Assembly (NCBI GenBank): GCA_017458265.1
Contig: JAFTFV010000033.1
Coordinates: 1 to 64,000, forward strand
Length of the DNA stretch: 64,000 bases
Direction: 5' to 3'
From: Bacteroidales bacterium
GTDB lineage: Bacteria > Bacteroidota > Bacteroidia > Bacteroidales > UBA932
The translations under genes were made by a program, and so were the position numbers. Each line of letters opens with the position of its first letter. The stretch's first letter is position 1. Positions 52,033 through 60,157 of this stretch are shown here, piece after piece. The notes beneath the pieces are model-generated. The model searched no databases. It was not told the DNA's origin and worked only from the letters and a program-made list of their open reading frames with translations.

Positions 52033-52997
52033 TACATTGTGCGTCCCACAAGGGAGTGGGCGAATTGTTTCAGTGCCTCATGACCTTCGGCACCCATTGC
52101 GGCATCTGTGCCCTTGAAAACGGCACGGGTGCTGAGGTCGCTTATGGCCTTCTTTGCTTCGGAGACTATGTCTACGGAATCGTATATGGCCTTAACGCGG
52201 GCAATCTTTTCTGCAGGAGGAAGAGTAGTATCATTGAGGGCCTCCGTGAGACCTGCGGCTCCTTTTTCGGCCGCCTTCACGGTGAGCCAGGACTTCTTGC
52301 AGTTAAGGATATCCCCGCCGATGGGCTTTCCGAAGACCTTCTCATCACCGTAAGCGTCAAGGTAGTCGTCGGCAACCTGGAAGGCAAGGCCAAGGTAATA
52401 GCCGTATTCGTAAATAGCTTCCTGGCTGGGCATATTGGCTCCGGCGATGAGGGCGCCCATCTGTGCAGAGCAGGCAAGGAGCACGCCTGTCTTGAGGCCG
52501 ATCATATTCATGTATTCTGCCATGGTGACATCGTCCCTCTTCTCGAAGTCCATGTCCAGCTGCTGGCCGTCGCAGACCTCTGCCGCAGTCTTGGAGAAAA
52601 GGTCAAGAGCCTCTCCCAGAACGGCCTTTGGGGCCTTCGCAATGCGTTTATATGCATCTATGCACATAACGTCTCCGCTAAGGATGGCAGTGTCTTCCGA
52701 CCATTTTTTCCAAACCGTGTCATGGCCGCGCCTCAGGGGCGAACGGTCCATGATGTCGTCATGGATAAGGGTGAATGTGTGGAACACCTCCAGGCCCGCC
52801 GCCGGTTCAAGCACCTCGGGGGTCAATTCATCGGCATAAATGCCATATGTGGTAAGGCAGAGGCGTGGTCTTAGCCTCTTTCCGCCGATTTCTATCATGT
52901 ACCTAAGAGGGTCGTACAGGCCTGCCGGCTCTGCCTGGAACTCAATACCAGAAAAAAGCCTTTTCACGGCCTCGTCAATTCTGCCTTCCGAAATCAT
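52032..52997 (-). CDS. Polyprenyl diphosphate synthase (farnesyl/geranylgeranyl type)
   Basis: A 321-aa trans-isoprenyl diphosphate synthase making precursors for undecaprenyl lipid and menaquinone. First Asp-rich motif in LIHDDIMDRSPLRRG, second in LAFQVADDYLDAYGD; GGKRLRPRL binds the isopentenyl substrate. The residues just ahead of the first motif (EVFHTFTL) control product length; two bulky residues suggest a short product such as C15-C20. It has its own promoter and is coupled to the U32 gene. Confidence 0.92.
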   Translation of the reverse strand: MISEGRIDEAVKRLFSGIEFQAEPAGLYDPLRYMIEIGGKRLRPRLCLTTYGIYADELTPEVLEPAAGLEVFHTFTLIHDDIMDRSPLRRGHDTVWKKWSEDTAILSGDVMCIDAYKRIAKAPKAVLGEALDLFSKTAAEVCDGQQLDMDFEKRDDVTMAEYMNMIGLKTGVLLACSAQMGALIAGANMPSQEAIYEYGYYLGLAFQVADDYLDAYGDEKVFGKPIGGDILNCKKSWLTVKAAEKGAAGLTEALNDTTLPPAEKIARVKAIYDSVDIVSEAKKAISDLSTRAVFKGTDAAMGAEGHEALKQFAHSLVGRTM

Positions 52998-53012
52998 CTT
53001 TTCTATTTTTTA

Positions 53013-53020
53013 CAAAGGTA
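53013..53020 (-). promoter_or_regulatory. -7 box of the prenyl synthase operon
   Basis: CAAAGGTA on the plus strand reads TACCTTTG on the minus strand, 15 bases before the ATG at 52997. Confidence 0.5.
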
Positions 53021-53035
53021 ACAATAATTTCGCAC

Positions 53036-53065
53036 TTGAATGCACGATAAAAAAGTGTATCTTTG
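53036..53065 (+). promoter_or_regulatory. Promoter of the Gate-domain membrane protein gene
   Basis: TTG at 53036-53038, ideal 19-base spacer, TATCTTTG at 53058-53065; ATG 21 bases on. Confidence 0.6.
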
Positions 53066-53086
53066 TACCCGCTAAGCACCTGATAA

Positions 53087-54223
53087 ATGAAAAAGATCCG
53101 TCGCTCTACCGTAGAGGCACTCGTTTTTCTTACTATACTCATAGTCGTTTTCGGACTTCTCGGCAGCCGCATGGGCGGCGGCAACATGCTCAAAACCATA
53201 ATGAATACGGCGCATGACCTGCTTCTTAATACCGTATTCTACCTGATGGGAATCACCGTTCTCACCGGTGCCCTTTCCAAACTGATGTCCGAGTTTGGAG
53301 TCGTCACTCTTCTGGAAAGATTCCTTAGGCCGCTCATGAAGCCGCTCTACAACCTTCCCGGTGTAGCAGCTCTTGGCGCCGTCATGACTTTCCTCTCTGA
53401 CAACCCTGCAATCATCGCCCTGTCAAAGGACAGGACCTTCGCGTCATATTTCAAGAAGTACCAGCTCATTTCACTGACCAACTTCGGAACTGCATTCGGA
53501 ATGGGCTTCGTGGTTATTATCACCATGATCGGATATGGCCATGTCTCGGCCGCGCTGGTGGGTCTTTTCGGAGCGTTCTGCGGTTCGATTATCTCTACCA
53601 GAATCATGCAGAGAAACTGCCTCAAGGCATATCCGGAGCTGGATTCTCCCGTTTATGATTCCGTAACGGAGCACGTGGAAGAGGCTCAGGAGGAGACCAG
53701 TGACAAGAGCATATTCATGCGTTTTCTGAACGCTGTGCTTGACGGTGGCAAAAACGGTGTTGAACTTGGCCTTCAGATAATTCCCGGCGTTCTCATCATC
53801 ACCACGGCGGTTATCATGATAACCTTCGGCGCAGGCCCTTCCGGTGTCTATGACGGCAGCTCTTCACAGGGCGTTCCGGTCCTTCCATGGCTGGCAGAGA
53901 AGATTCACTGGGTGTTTGAGTGGCTCTTTGGCTTCGAGCACATGGAACTTATAGCCTTCCCCATGACAGCCCTTGGTGCCGTGGGAGCGTCCCTTGGACT
54001 TCTTCCCACATTTGACACAGCCGGTATCCTTGACGGGAATGCCATTGCGGTGTTTACCGCCATCGGCATGTGCTGGAGCGGCTTCCTCTCCACACACACC
54101 GCCATGCTCGACTCGCTTGGCTACCGCAAAGTCATCTCCAAAGCCATCGGCGCACACGCCATCGCTGGACTCTGCGCCGGCATCATCGCCCACTATCTGT
54201 TCCTCTTGGTGTCACTCATTTGA
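53087..54223 (+). CDS. Gate-domain integral membrane protein
   Basis: A 378-aa inner-membrane protein with about eight to nine hydrophobic segments and two similar halves, of the 'nucleoside recognition'/Gate type related to spore-maturation proteins (close to the CD0519/CD1768 family, from memory). FLSDNPAIIALSKDRTF in the first half and CWSGFLSTHTAMLDSLGY in the second are the conserved loop regions. Transported substrate unknown. It stands alone, with its own promoter, and converges on recO. Confidence 0.65.
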   Translation: MKKIRRSTVEALVFLTILIVVFGLLGSRMGGGNMLKTIMNTAHDLLLNTVFYLMGITVLTGALSKLMSEFGVVTLLERFLRPLMKPLYNLPGVAALGAVMTFLSDNPAIIALSKDRTFASYFKKYQLISLTNFGTAFGMGFVVIITMIGYGHVSAALVGLFGAFCGSIISTRIMQRNCLKAYPELDSPVYDSVTEHVEEAQEETSDKSIFMRFLNAVLDGGKNGVELGLQIIPGVLIITTAVIMITFGAGPSGVYDGSSSQGVPVLPWLAEKIHWVFEWLFGFEHMELIAFPMTALGAVGASLGLLPTFDTAGILDGNAIAVFTAIGMCWSGFLSTHTAMLDSLGYRKVISKAIGAHAIAGLCAGIIAHYLFLLVSLI

Positions 54224-54226
54224 CAC

Positions 54227-54877
54227 CTATTTATACAATTCCCGCAGTACGGAGAGGGATTTTACGCGGATAGGCTGGTCAGTGTGGAATTCCAGGTAGC
54301 GAAGGATGGATTCGCAGAGGTCTGTGCGTTTGGAGCCGGTCATGGGGATGAGCATCGCCTCGGTGAATTCAGAGGTGAGCAGCTGCTTGAAAAGCGGGGC
54401 GTCATCGCCCGCAAAGGGCAGCATATCCTGAAACGTAGGCCTGAAACCCAGCGCTGCGGCAAAGTCCAGCAGCCACAGCACGTGGAAGTTGGAGAAATCA
54501 CCCTCCAGCGCATCCAGGGTAAGGATACTGCGCACACACCACTCGTACAAGCCGTCTTCATATGCGCCCTCCCTCACGGTACGGAAGAGCACCTCTGCCA
54601 GAAACAGCGAAATGGTGTTCTTGTGAATGTTCCCGCGGATTCCTCCCAAAGCGTCCAGTGCCGACACATCCTTCAGCGACCACAGCTGGGACTTGGGATT
54701 CTCAACAATATCGGCCTCCAGTATGCTCAGGGGCATGAATAGGGCTGCCGATGTCTTCTTCCCCGGCCGCACGATGAAGCCCCTCCTTCCGAATTCCTTC
54801 GAAAGGGTGTGCACCACCAGCTGGCTCTCGCCCACCTTGGTAGTTGAAAGGACGATGAGTTCAGCGCTTTGTTTCAT
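54227..54877 (-). CDS. recO: DNA repair protein RecO
   Basis: Mediator that helps load RecA onto SSB-coated single-stranded DNA. The 216-aa sequence begins with the OB-fold (ELIVLSTTKVGESQLVVHTLS, RRGFIVRPGKKTSAALFMPL) followed by the alpha-helical domain (ISLFLAEVLFRTV...YEWCVRSILTLDALE). The zinc-binding cysteines of E. coli or Deinococcus RecO are absent, as often in Bacteroidetes. It overlaps rdgB by 17 bases and is probably translated from the same mRNA. Confidence 0.88.
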   Translation of the reverse strand: MKQSAELIVLSTTKVGESQLVVHTLSKEFGRRGFIVRPGKKTSAALFMPLSILEADIVENPKSQLWSLKDVSALDALGGIRGNIHKNTISLFLAEVLFRTVREGAYEDGLYEWCVRSILTLDALEGDFSNFHVLWLLDFAAALGFRPTFQDMLPFAGDDAPLFKQLLTSEFTEAMLIPMTGSKRTDLCESILRYLEFHTDQPIRVKSLSVLRELYK

Positions 54878-55490
54878 TCAGGAATTCCGCCATGGCCCTC
54901 AGGGCCTTTCCACGATGCGAGATGGCGTTTTTCTCATCTTCGGGAATCTCTGCCGATGTCTTGTCAAGCCCCTCCGGATAGAAGACAGGGTCATATCCGA
55001 AACCGCCCCTGCCATGCCTTTCGCGGGCGATTGTGCCCTCCATGGTACCGTCAAAGAAATGCTTCTCACCTCCAAGGATAAGGACCACGGACGTGCGGAA
55101 ACGCGCCTTCCTGTTTGCATGCGGCGTAGGGATTCCCATATCCCTCATTGCCGATGCTTCTCTCTCCCTTCCGGCCATCTCGTGAAGCAGTTTGTCGATG
55201 TTCCTGGAAGGATCGCGGTCCTCTCCGGAATAGCGTGCGGTCTCGATGCCGGGGGCTCCTCCAAGGATCTCGACCTCAAGGCCGGAATCGTCGGCAAAAC
55301 AGTCAAGACCTGTGCGTTCGTAGATATAGTTGGCCTTCTGCAAGGAATTGGCCCTGAAGGAGTTCCCGGTCTCCGGAATCTCTTCGGTGATTCCTGCCTC
55401 TGCGGCCGATATTATTTCAAAGCCTTCTCCCAGGATCTCGGCTGCCTCGCGGAGTTTACCGGGATTAGCGCTTGCAAAAACAAGTTTCAT
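54861..55490 (-). CDS. rdgB: XTP/dITP diphosphatase (RdgB/HAM1)
   Basis: Hydrolyses non-canonical purine nucleoside triphosphates (dITP, XTP) to monophosphates, keeping them out of DNA. The 209-aa protein begins KLVFASANPGKLREA and includes CFADDSGLEVEILGGAPGI with catalytic Asp, and GGFGYDPVFYPEG. ATG at 55490 was preferred to another six bases upstream on family grounds. First gene of the rdgB-recO operon; diverges from the S41 protease gene. Confidence 0.94.
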   Translation of the reverse strand: MKLVFASANPGKLREAAEILGEGFEIISAAEAGITEEIPETGNSFRANSLQKANYIYERTGLDCFADDSGLEVEILGGAPGIETARYSGEDRDPSRNIDKLLHEMAGREREASAMRDMGIPTPHANRKARFRTSVVLILGGEKHFFDGTMEGTIARERHGRGGFGYDPVFYPEGLDKTSAEIPEDEKNAISHRGKALRAMAEFLNETKR

Positions 55491-55511
55491 AGTCATGGTT
55501 TATTTTCGGCG

Positions 55512-55519
55512 CAAAGATA
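55512..55519 (-). promoter_or_regulatory. -7 box of rdgB-recO
   Basis: CAAAGATA on the plus strand reads TATCTTTG on the minus strand, 21 bases before the rdgB ATG. Confidence 0.5.
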
Positions 55520-55531
55520 CTAATTATTTAT

Positions 55532-55539
55532 TATCTTTG
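55532..55539 (+). promoter_or_regulatory. -7 box of the S41 protease operon
   Basis: TATCTTTG, 12 bases from the opposing rdgB -7 box. Transcription would start near 55546, making the ATG at 55585 the first well-placed start. Confidence 0.5.
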
Positions 55540-55584
55540 TGAGACGGCATGCTGTTTGAGGATAACTGCGGCCGGAAAAACAAA

Positions 55585-57204
55585 ATGAAAATGAGAAAAT
55601 CGGCATATTATATTTTTGCAGCCCTGCTGGCACTGACCGTTTCTGCAGGGGCATCGGCACAGTCCAAATCCTTCAACATGGGCAAGTGGATAGAGGTCCA
55701 CAACGCCATCCTCAAGGAACTGAACCGTTCCTATGTGGATTCTCTGGAAGTAGGACGCATCCAGAGAAGGGCCGTTGACGCCATGCTGGAGAGCCTGGAC
55801 CCCTATACCGTGTACGTTCCGGAAGAGGAGCAGGAAGACTTCCAGATGATGCTCACAAGCACATACGGGGGCATCGGCGCAATCATTTACAAGCCGGACG
55901 TAAACGGGAACGTGATAATTAACGAGCCGTACGCCAACTCCCCTGCCGCAAAGGCTGGCCTTCGCTGCGGGGATGAAATAGAAAGCATCGACGGGGAAAG
56001 CACCCACGGGCTCACGAGTACGGAGTCTTCGGAAAAGATGAGGGGAAAACCCGGAACCACCGTGTCTTTCCGCATCAAGAAAGTGAGGACGGGAGAAATC
56101 GTAGACGTAAAAGTCGTACGTGAACGCATCACGCTGCCGTCAGTGGAATATTCCGGCATGCTTGACAGCGGAGACGGATACATAATGCTCACAAAGTTCA
56201 CGGACGGTGTATGGAGAGATGTCAAGAGTGCTTTCCTGAACCTCAAGAACCAGGGCATGAAGCGCCTTGTGCTGGATCTTCGCGGCAATGGCGGCGGCCT
56301 GCTTTCAGAGGCGGTGAATATCGTTTCGCTCTTCGTCCCGCGCGGGACCGTGGTGGTATCGGCAAAGGGAAGGACTCCCAGCAGCAATGCCACTTACCGC
56401 ACTGCAGGAGAGCCCCTGGACACCAATATACCCATAGTGGTACTGGTGGATTCCGGCAGCGCATCGGCATCGGAAATCGTCTCCGGAGCCCTGCAGGACT
56501 ATGACAGGGCTACGATAATCGGCACGCGCACTTATGGGAAGGGTCTGGTGCAGAGCATCCGCGCACTTCCTTACGACGGACAGCTCAAGGTTACCACCGC
56601 AAAGTACTATACGCCTTCCGGCAGGTGCGTGCAGGCCATCGACTATTCTCACCGCAACGAGGACGGCAGCGTGGGGCACATCCCGGACTCCCTCACCCAT
56701 ACGTTCACAACCACCCACGGACGCACCGTCAGGGACGGCGGCGGCATTACGCCTGACTTTGAGGTCAAGCCTCACCGCTATTCACGCCTCACATATTCCC
56801 TGGTACTTGGCGGCATCATCGAGCAGTATGCGCTCAAGTATGTCCGCGAGCATAAAAGCGTGGACGAGGACTTCCACTTCAAGGACTATGATGACTTCGT
56901 GGCTTTTGCACAGGACAAGGAATTCGACTACCGCTCATCGGCAAGGGCTATATTCGACCAGATGAAGGAGACGTTGAAGGAAGACGGCCTGGCAGAGGCG
57001 ATGGCTCCTCAGCTGGAAGCGCTGGAAAAATCGCTGGACATGGACAAGACCACCTTCCTGCGCCTGAAAAAGGACGAAATCATCCCCTTCATAGAGGAAG
57101 ACATTGTGGTGCGTTATCACTTCCAGGAAGCCGGAATACGCATCCGCCTCCGCTATGACCAGCAGCTTCACGAAGCCCTCAGACAACCTGCAATCTCCTG
57201 GTAA
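55585..57204 (+). CDS. S41-family C-terminal processing protease
   Basis: Periplasmic serine protease of the CtpA/Prc type (539 aa). Order: signal peptide (IFAALLALTVSAGASA), an N-terminal helical part with DPYTVYVPEEE, a PDZ domain (GGIGAIIYKP...YANSPAAKAGLRCGDEIESID), and the S41 core with LVLDLRGNGGGLL. The catalytic Ser lies in DSGSASASEIVSGAL near residue 295 and Lys in TYGKGLVQS near 317. A C-terminal helical region follows. An ATG at 55549 would put 12 polar residues before the signal peptide, so the ATG at 55585 was chosen. rmuC follows after 1 base. Confidence 0.93.
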   Translation: MKMRKSAYYIFAALLALTVSAGASAQSKSFNMGKWIEVHNAILKELNRSYVDSLEVGRIQRRAVDAMLESLDPYTVYVPEEEQEDFQMMLTSTYGGIGAIIYKPDVNGNVIINEPYANSPAAKAGLRCGDEIESIDGESTHGLTSTESSEKMRGKPGTTVSFRIKKVRTGEIVDVKVVRERITLPSVEYSGMLDSGDGYIMLTKFTDGVWRDVKSAFLNLKNQGMKRLVLDLRGNGGGLLSEAVNIVSLFVPRGTVVVSAKGRTPSSNATYRTAGEPLDTNIPIVVLVDSGSASASEIVSGALQDYDRATIIGTRTYGKGLVQSIRALPYDGQLKVTTAKYYTPSGRCVQAIDYSHRNEDGSVGHIPDSLTHTFTTTHGRTVRDGGGITPDFEVKPHRYSRLTYSLVLGGIIEQYALKYVREHKSVDEDFHFKDYDDFVAFAQDKEFDYRSSARAIFDQMKETLKEDGLAEAMAPQLEALEKSLDMDKTTFLRLKKDEIIPFIEEDIVVRYHFQEAGIRIRLRYDQQLHEALRQPAISW

Positions 57205-57205
57205 T

Positions 57206-58474
57206 ATGAATACTGCTCTTATTGTTGGGATAGCCGCAGCGGCGGTAATCATAATCCTGGTGGTAATCTGGATAATCTCTGCCGGGAAACTGCGCATGCA
57301 GATTGTTCGCAAAGAGGCAGAGGCGGCAACCGCACAGGCACTTCTGGAAAGCGAGAGAAAGCAGCACGAAAAGGCCCTCGAAGACCTGCAGGAAAGCCAG
57401 GAAAAGGCCATAGAGGCCGCCAAGACCGCCCTTGCCCTGGAGAACGAAAAGATCCTGAAGGCCCGCGAAGAGAGCCTCAAGAAAGAGGCCGCAGAAACCA
57501 TGAAAACCATTACCGGTGGCCTTGACAAGGATATCAGGGACATGAAGGAAGCCTTCGACGCCCAGAAGAAAACCCATGCCGAGGAGAGCTCCTCCATCAA
57601 GACCCAGTTTGCCGAGACGGTCAAGCACCTCCGCGAACAGACAGAATCTATCGGCACCAAGGCGGAGAACCTTGCCAGCGCCCTCAAGGGCAAGAACAAG
57701 ATGCAGGGAATCTTCGGCGAAACCATCCTTGAGAACATCCTAAAGGGAGAAGGCCTGCGCCCGGGTCACGACTACGACTCCGAATTCTGGCTCCGCGACA
57801 GGAAGGGCAACATCATCGTGAGCGAAGAAACAGGCCGCCGCATGCGTCCGGACTTCGCCCTCCACTTCCCCGACGAAACAGACATCCTCATCGACTCAAA
57901 AGTCTCCCTGAGCGCCCTTGCAGACTACTTCGACGCCACAGATGACGAAGCCCGTGCCGATGCCTCCCGCCGCAACCTGGAATCTGTGCGCAGTCACGTC
58001 AAGGAACTCACCAGCAAAGAGTATCAGAAATACGTTCAGGGCCGCAAGACGCTGGACTACGTGATTATGTTCATCCCCAATTACGGGGCTTACCAGCTGG
58101 CGAAGCAGGAAGACAAGGAAATCTTTGCCTGGGCCTTTGACCAGAACGTCCTCATTACTACGGAGGAGACACTTATTCCGTTCCTGCGCCTCATACGCAC
58201 CGCCTGGGTGCAAAAAGAGCAGATGGAAAACATCTCGGAGATAGTCACCGCGGCCCAGAACATGGTTGAACGTGTTGCCCTCTACTGCGAAAAGAACGCA
58301 GAGGTGGAGCACACGCTCGAAGTTGCCGTGAAGAAGTTCAAGGAGAACACTGCCCGCCTCAACGACAGCCCTCAGAGCATAGTAGGCGCCGCATGGAAGG
58401 CTGTGAACCACGGTATCAAATCCCCCTCCCATATCCTCCCGCCGCTCACGCCGGGGAATACGCCTGAACAGTAA
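57206..58474 (+). CDS. rmuC: DNA recombination protein RmuC
   Basis: A 422-aa protein with an N-terminal membrane anchor (IVGIAAAAVIIILVVIWII), a long coiled coil rich in Glu, Lys and Ala (about 30-150), and the RmuC nuclease-like domain: GIFGETILENILKGEGL, RPDFALHFPDETDILIDSKV with PD-(D/E)xK-like residues, and YVIMFIPNYGAYQLA. Thought to limit inversions at repeats. ATG at 57206 lies 1 base after the S41 stop; the frame is also open upstream within that gene. Confidence 0.92.
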   Translation: MNTALIVGIAAAAVIIILVVIWIISAGKLRMQIVRKEAEAATAQALLESERKQHEKALEDLQESQEKAIEAAKTALALENEKILKAREESLKKEAAETMKTITGGLDKDIRDMKEAFDAQKKTHAEESSSIKTQFAETVKHLREQTESIGTKAENLASALKGKNKMQGIFGETILENILKGEGLRPGHDYDSEFWLRDRKGNIIVSEETGRRMRPDFALHFPDETDILIDSKVSLSALADYFDATDDEARADASRRNLESVRSHVKELTSKEYQKYVQGRKTLDYVIMFIPNYGAYQLAKQEDKEIFAWAFDQNVLITTEETLIPFLRLIRTAWVQKEQMENISEIVTAAQNMVERVALYCEKNAEVEHTLEVAVKKFKENTARLNDSPQSIVGAAWKAVNHGIKSPSHILPPLTPGNTPEQ

Positions 58475-58486
58475 ACCCACAAGACT

Positions 58487-60157
58487 ATGCAAATAGAAAT
58501 ACATATCGTAAACGACGGCAGCAAACTGATGGTGGAAAAGGGTACGGCCCTTTCTGCGTTTGCTCCAAAAACAGTGAAGGATGAAAAGTCCGGCAGGGAG
58601 TTCGATGTCCTGGCAGCCATAGTGGACCACGAACTGCGTTCCCTTGACTTTACCGTGTTCTATCCCCATCAGGTGGAATTCATCGGCCTCAATCATACCG
58701 AAGGGCGCAGGGTCTATATCCGTTCCCTGAGCTTTATGGCACAGGCTGCGGCCCGCGAACTGTATCCGGACCGCGTTTTCAAGATAAACCATTCCCTGCC
58801 AAGCGGTTACTACTGCAAATTCAGGGGAGACCGCATCACCGATGAACAGATTTTCGCCATCCGCGACAGGATGCGCGAGATGGTTTCGGAGGACCTTCCT
58901 TTCACAAGGAGGGAAATGCTCTCCACAGAGGCTGAAAAGCTTTTCATCGCACAGAACCAGAAGCTCAAGGCGGGCCTTATCCACTCCCTGGGAAAGTACT
59001 TCACTACCGTTTACGAACTTGACGGGGTAACGGACAATTTCTACGGTCCGCTGGCGCCTTCCACTGGTTATATAAAGGTGTTCGACCTGATGCCCTTCCA
59101 TCACGGATTCTGCCTCCAGTACCCTCAGGAGGGCGATGAAAGCCATACTATTCCCCGCCAGAAGCAGCTTAAGCTTACCAATACCCTGAAAGACTACGGA
59201 TACTGGTGCAAGACTACCGGCATAGTGAGTGTGGGAGCGCTCAATGAGTGCCTTATGAATGGCAAGGCCGTGGAACTCATCAATCTCTGCGAAGCCCGCC
59301 AGGAGCGCAGCTACGCCGCCCTTGCAGACAGGATTTATGCAGAGAAGGAGCGCCTCAAGATAGTTTTCCTTGCGGGCCCGTCTTCAAGTGGAAAGACCTC
59401 TTCTTCGCTCAGGGTTGCACAGCAGTGCAAGGTCCTGGGCCTGAACCCTAAGGTAATCGAACTGGACAATTATTTCGTTTCAAGGGAACGTACCCCAAAG
59501 GACGAGGACGGCAATTACGACTTCGAAGCCCTTGAGGCAATGGACCTGGAGCTCCTGGGGAAGCACCTCAACACCCTTCTGGACGGCGGTGAGGTGGAGA
59601 TTCCCCGCTATGACTTCAAGCAGGGCAAGCCTTTCTTCGAGGGCAACATGATGCATCTCGAAGAGAATGACATCCTTGTGATGGAGGGCATTCACGCACT
59701 GGACCCCGCAATGGTTCCGTCTGTAGACCAGTCCAGAATATTCAGGATTTATGCATCGGCCCTCACTTCCCTTAAGCTGGATGAAAACTGCTGCATTTCC
59801 ACAACGGACAACCGCCTCCTGAGGCGCATGGTCAGGGACAACCGCGTCAGGGGCATATCCCCCGAAGAGACTATCCTCCGCTGGCCTTCCGTCCGCCGCG
59901 GTGAGGGCAAGTACATTTTCCCCTTCCAGGAGAATGCCGATGCCCAGTTCAACAGCGCCCTCCTTTATGAACTGCCCCTGCTCCGATACTATGCAGAGCC
60001 TCTCCTCAGGCGCATACAGCCCTCTTCTCCCGCATATCCGGAAGCAGTGCGCCTGCTTAAGTTCCTGGGATACATCGTTGCGCTTCAACCCAACGAAATA
60101 GCTGCAATACCCCCTACATCAATACTTCGCGAATTCATCGGAGGACAGACACTATGA
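58487..60157 (+). CDS. Nucleoside (uridine) kinase with TGS and ThrRS-like N-terminal domains
   Basis: Cytoplasmic kinase (556 aa) with the three-part build common in Bacteroidetes: an N-terminal TGS-like part, a domain like the second additional domain of threonyl-tRNA synthetase (MAQAAARELYP...INHSLPSGYYCKF), and a uridine-kinase/PRK-like ATPase. Walker A is GPSSSGKTSSS near residue 297; DNYFVSRERTPKD and VMEGIHALDP are typical of uridine kinases. It may salvage nucleosides and thus link with uraA and the ribose locus, though it is far from both. Its stop overlaps the GH97 ATG as ATGA. Confidence 0.85.
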   Translation: MQIEIHIVNDGSKLMVEKGTALSAFAPKTVKDEKSGREFDVLAAIVDHELRSLDFTVFYPHQVEFIGLNHTEGRRVYIRSLSFMAQAAARELYPDRVFKINHSLPSGYYCKFRGDRITDEQIFAIRDRMREMVSEDLPFTRREMLSTEAEKLFIAQNQKLKAGLIHSLGKYFTTVYELDGVTDNFYGPLAPSTGYIKVFDLMPFHHGFCLQYPQEGDESHTIPRQKQLKLTNTLKDYGYWCKTTGIVSVGALNECLMNGKAVELINLCEARQERSYAALADRIYAEKERLKIVFLAGPSSSGKTSSSLRVAQQCKVLGLNPKVIELDNYFVSRERTPKDEDGNYDFEALEAMDLELLGKHLNTLLDGGEVEIPRYDFKQGKPFFEGNMMHLEENDILVMEGIHALDPAMVPSVDQSRIFRIYASALTSLKLDENCCISTTDNRLLRRMVRDNRVRGISPEETILRWPSVRRGEGKYIFPFQENADAQFNSALLYELPLLRYYAEPLLRRIQPSSPAYPEAVRLLKFLGYIVALQPNEIAAIPPTSILREFIGGQTL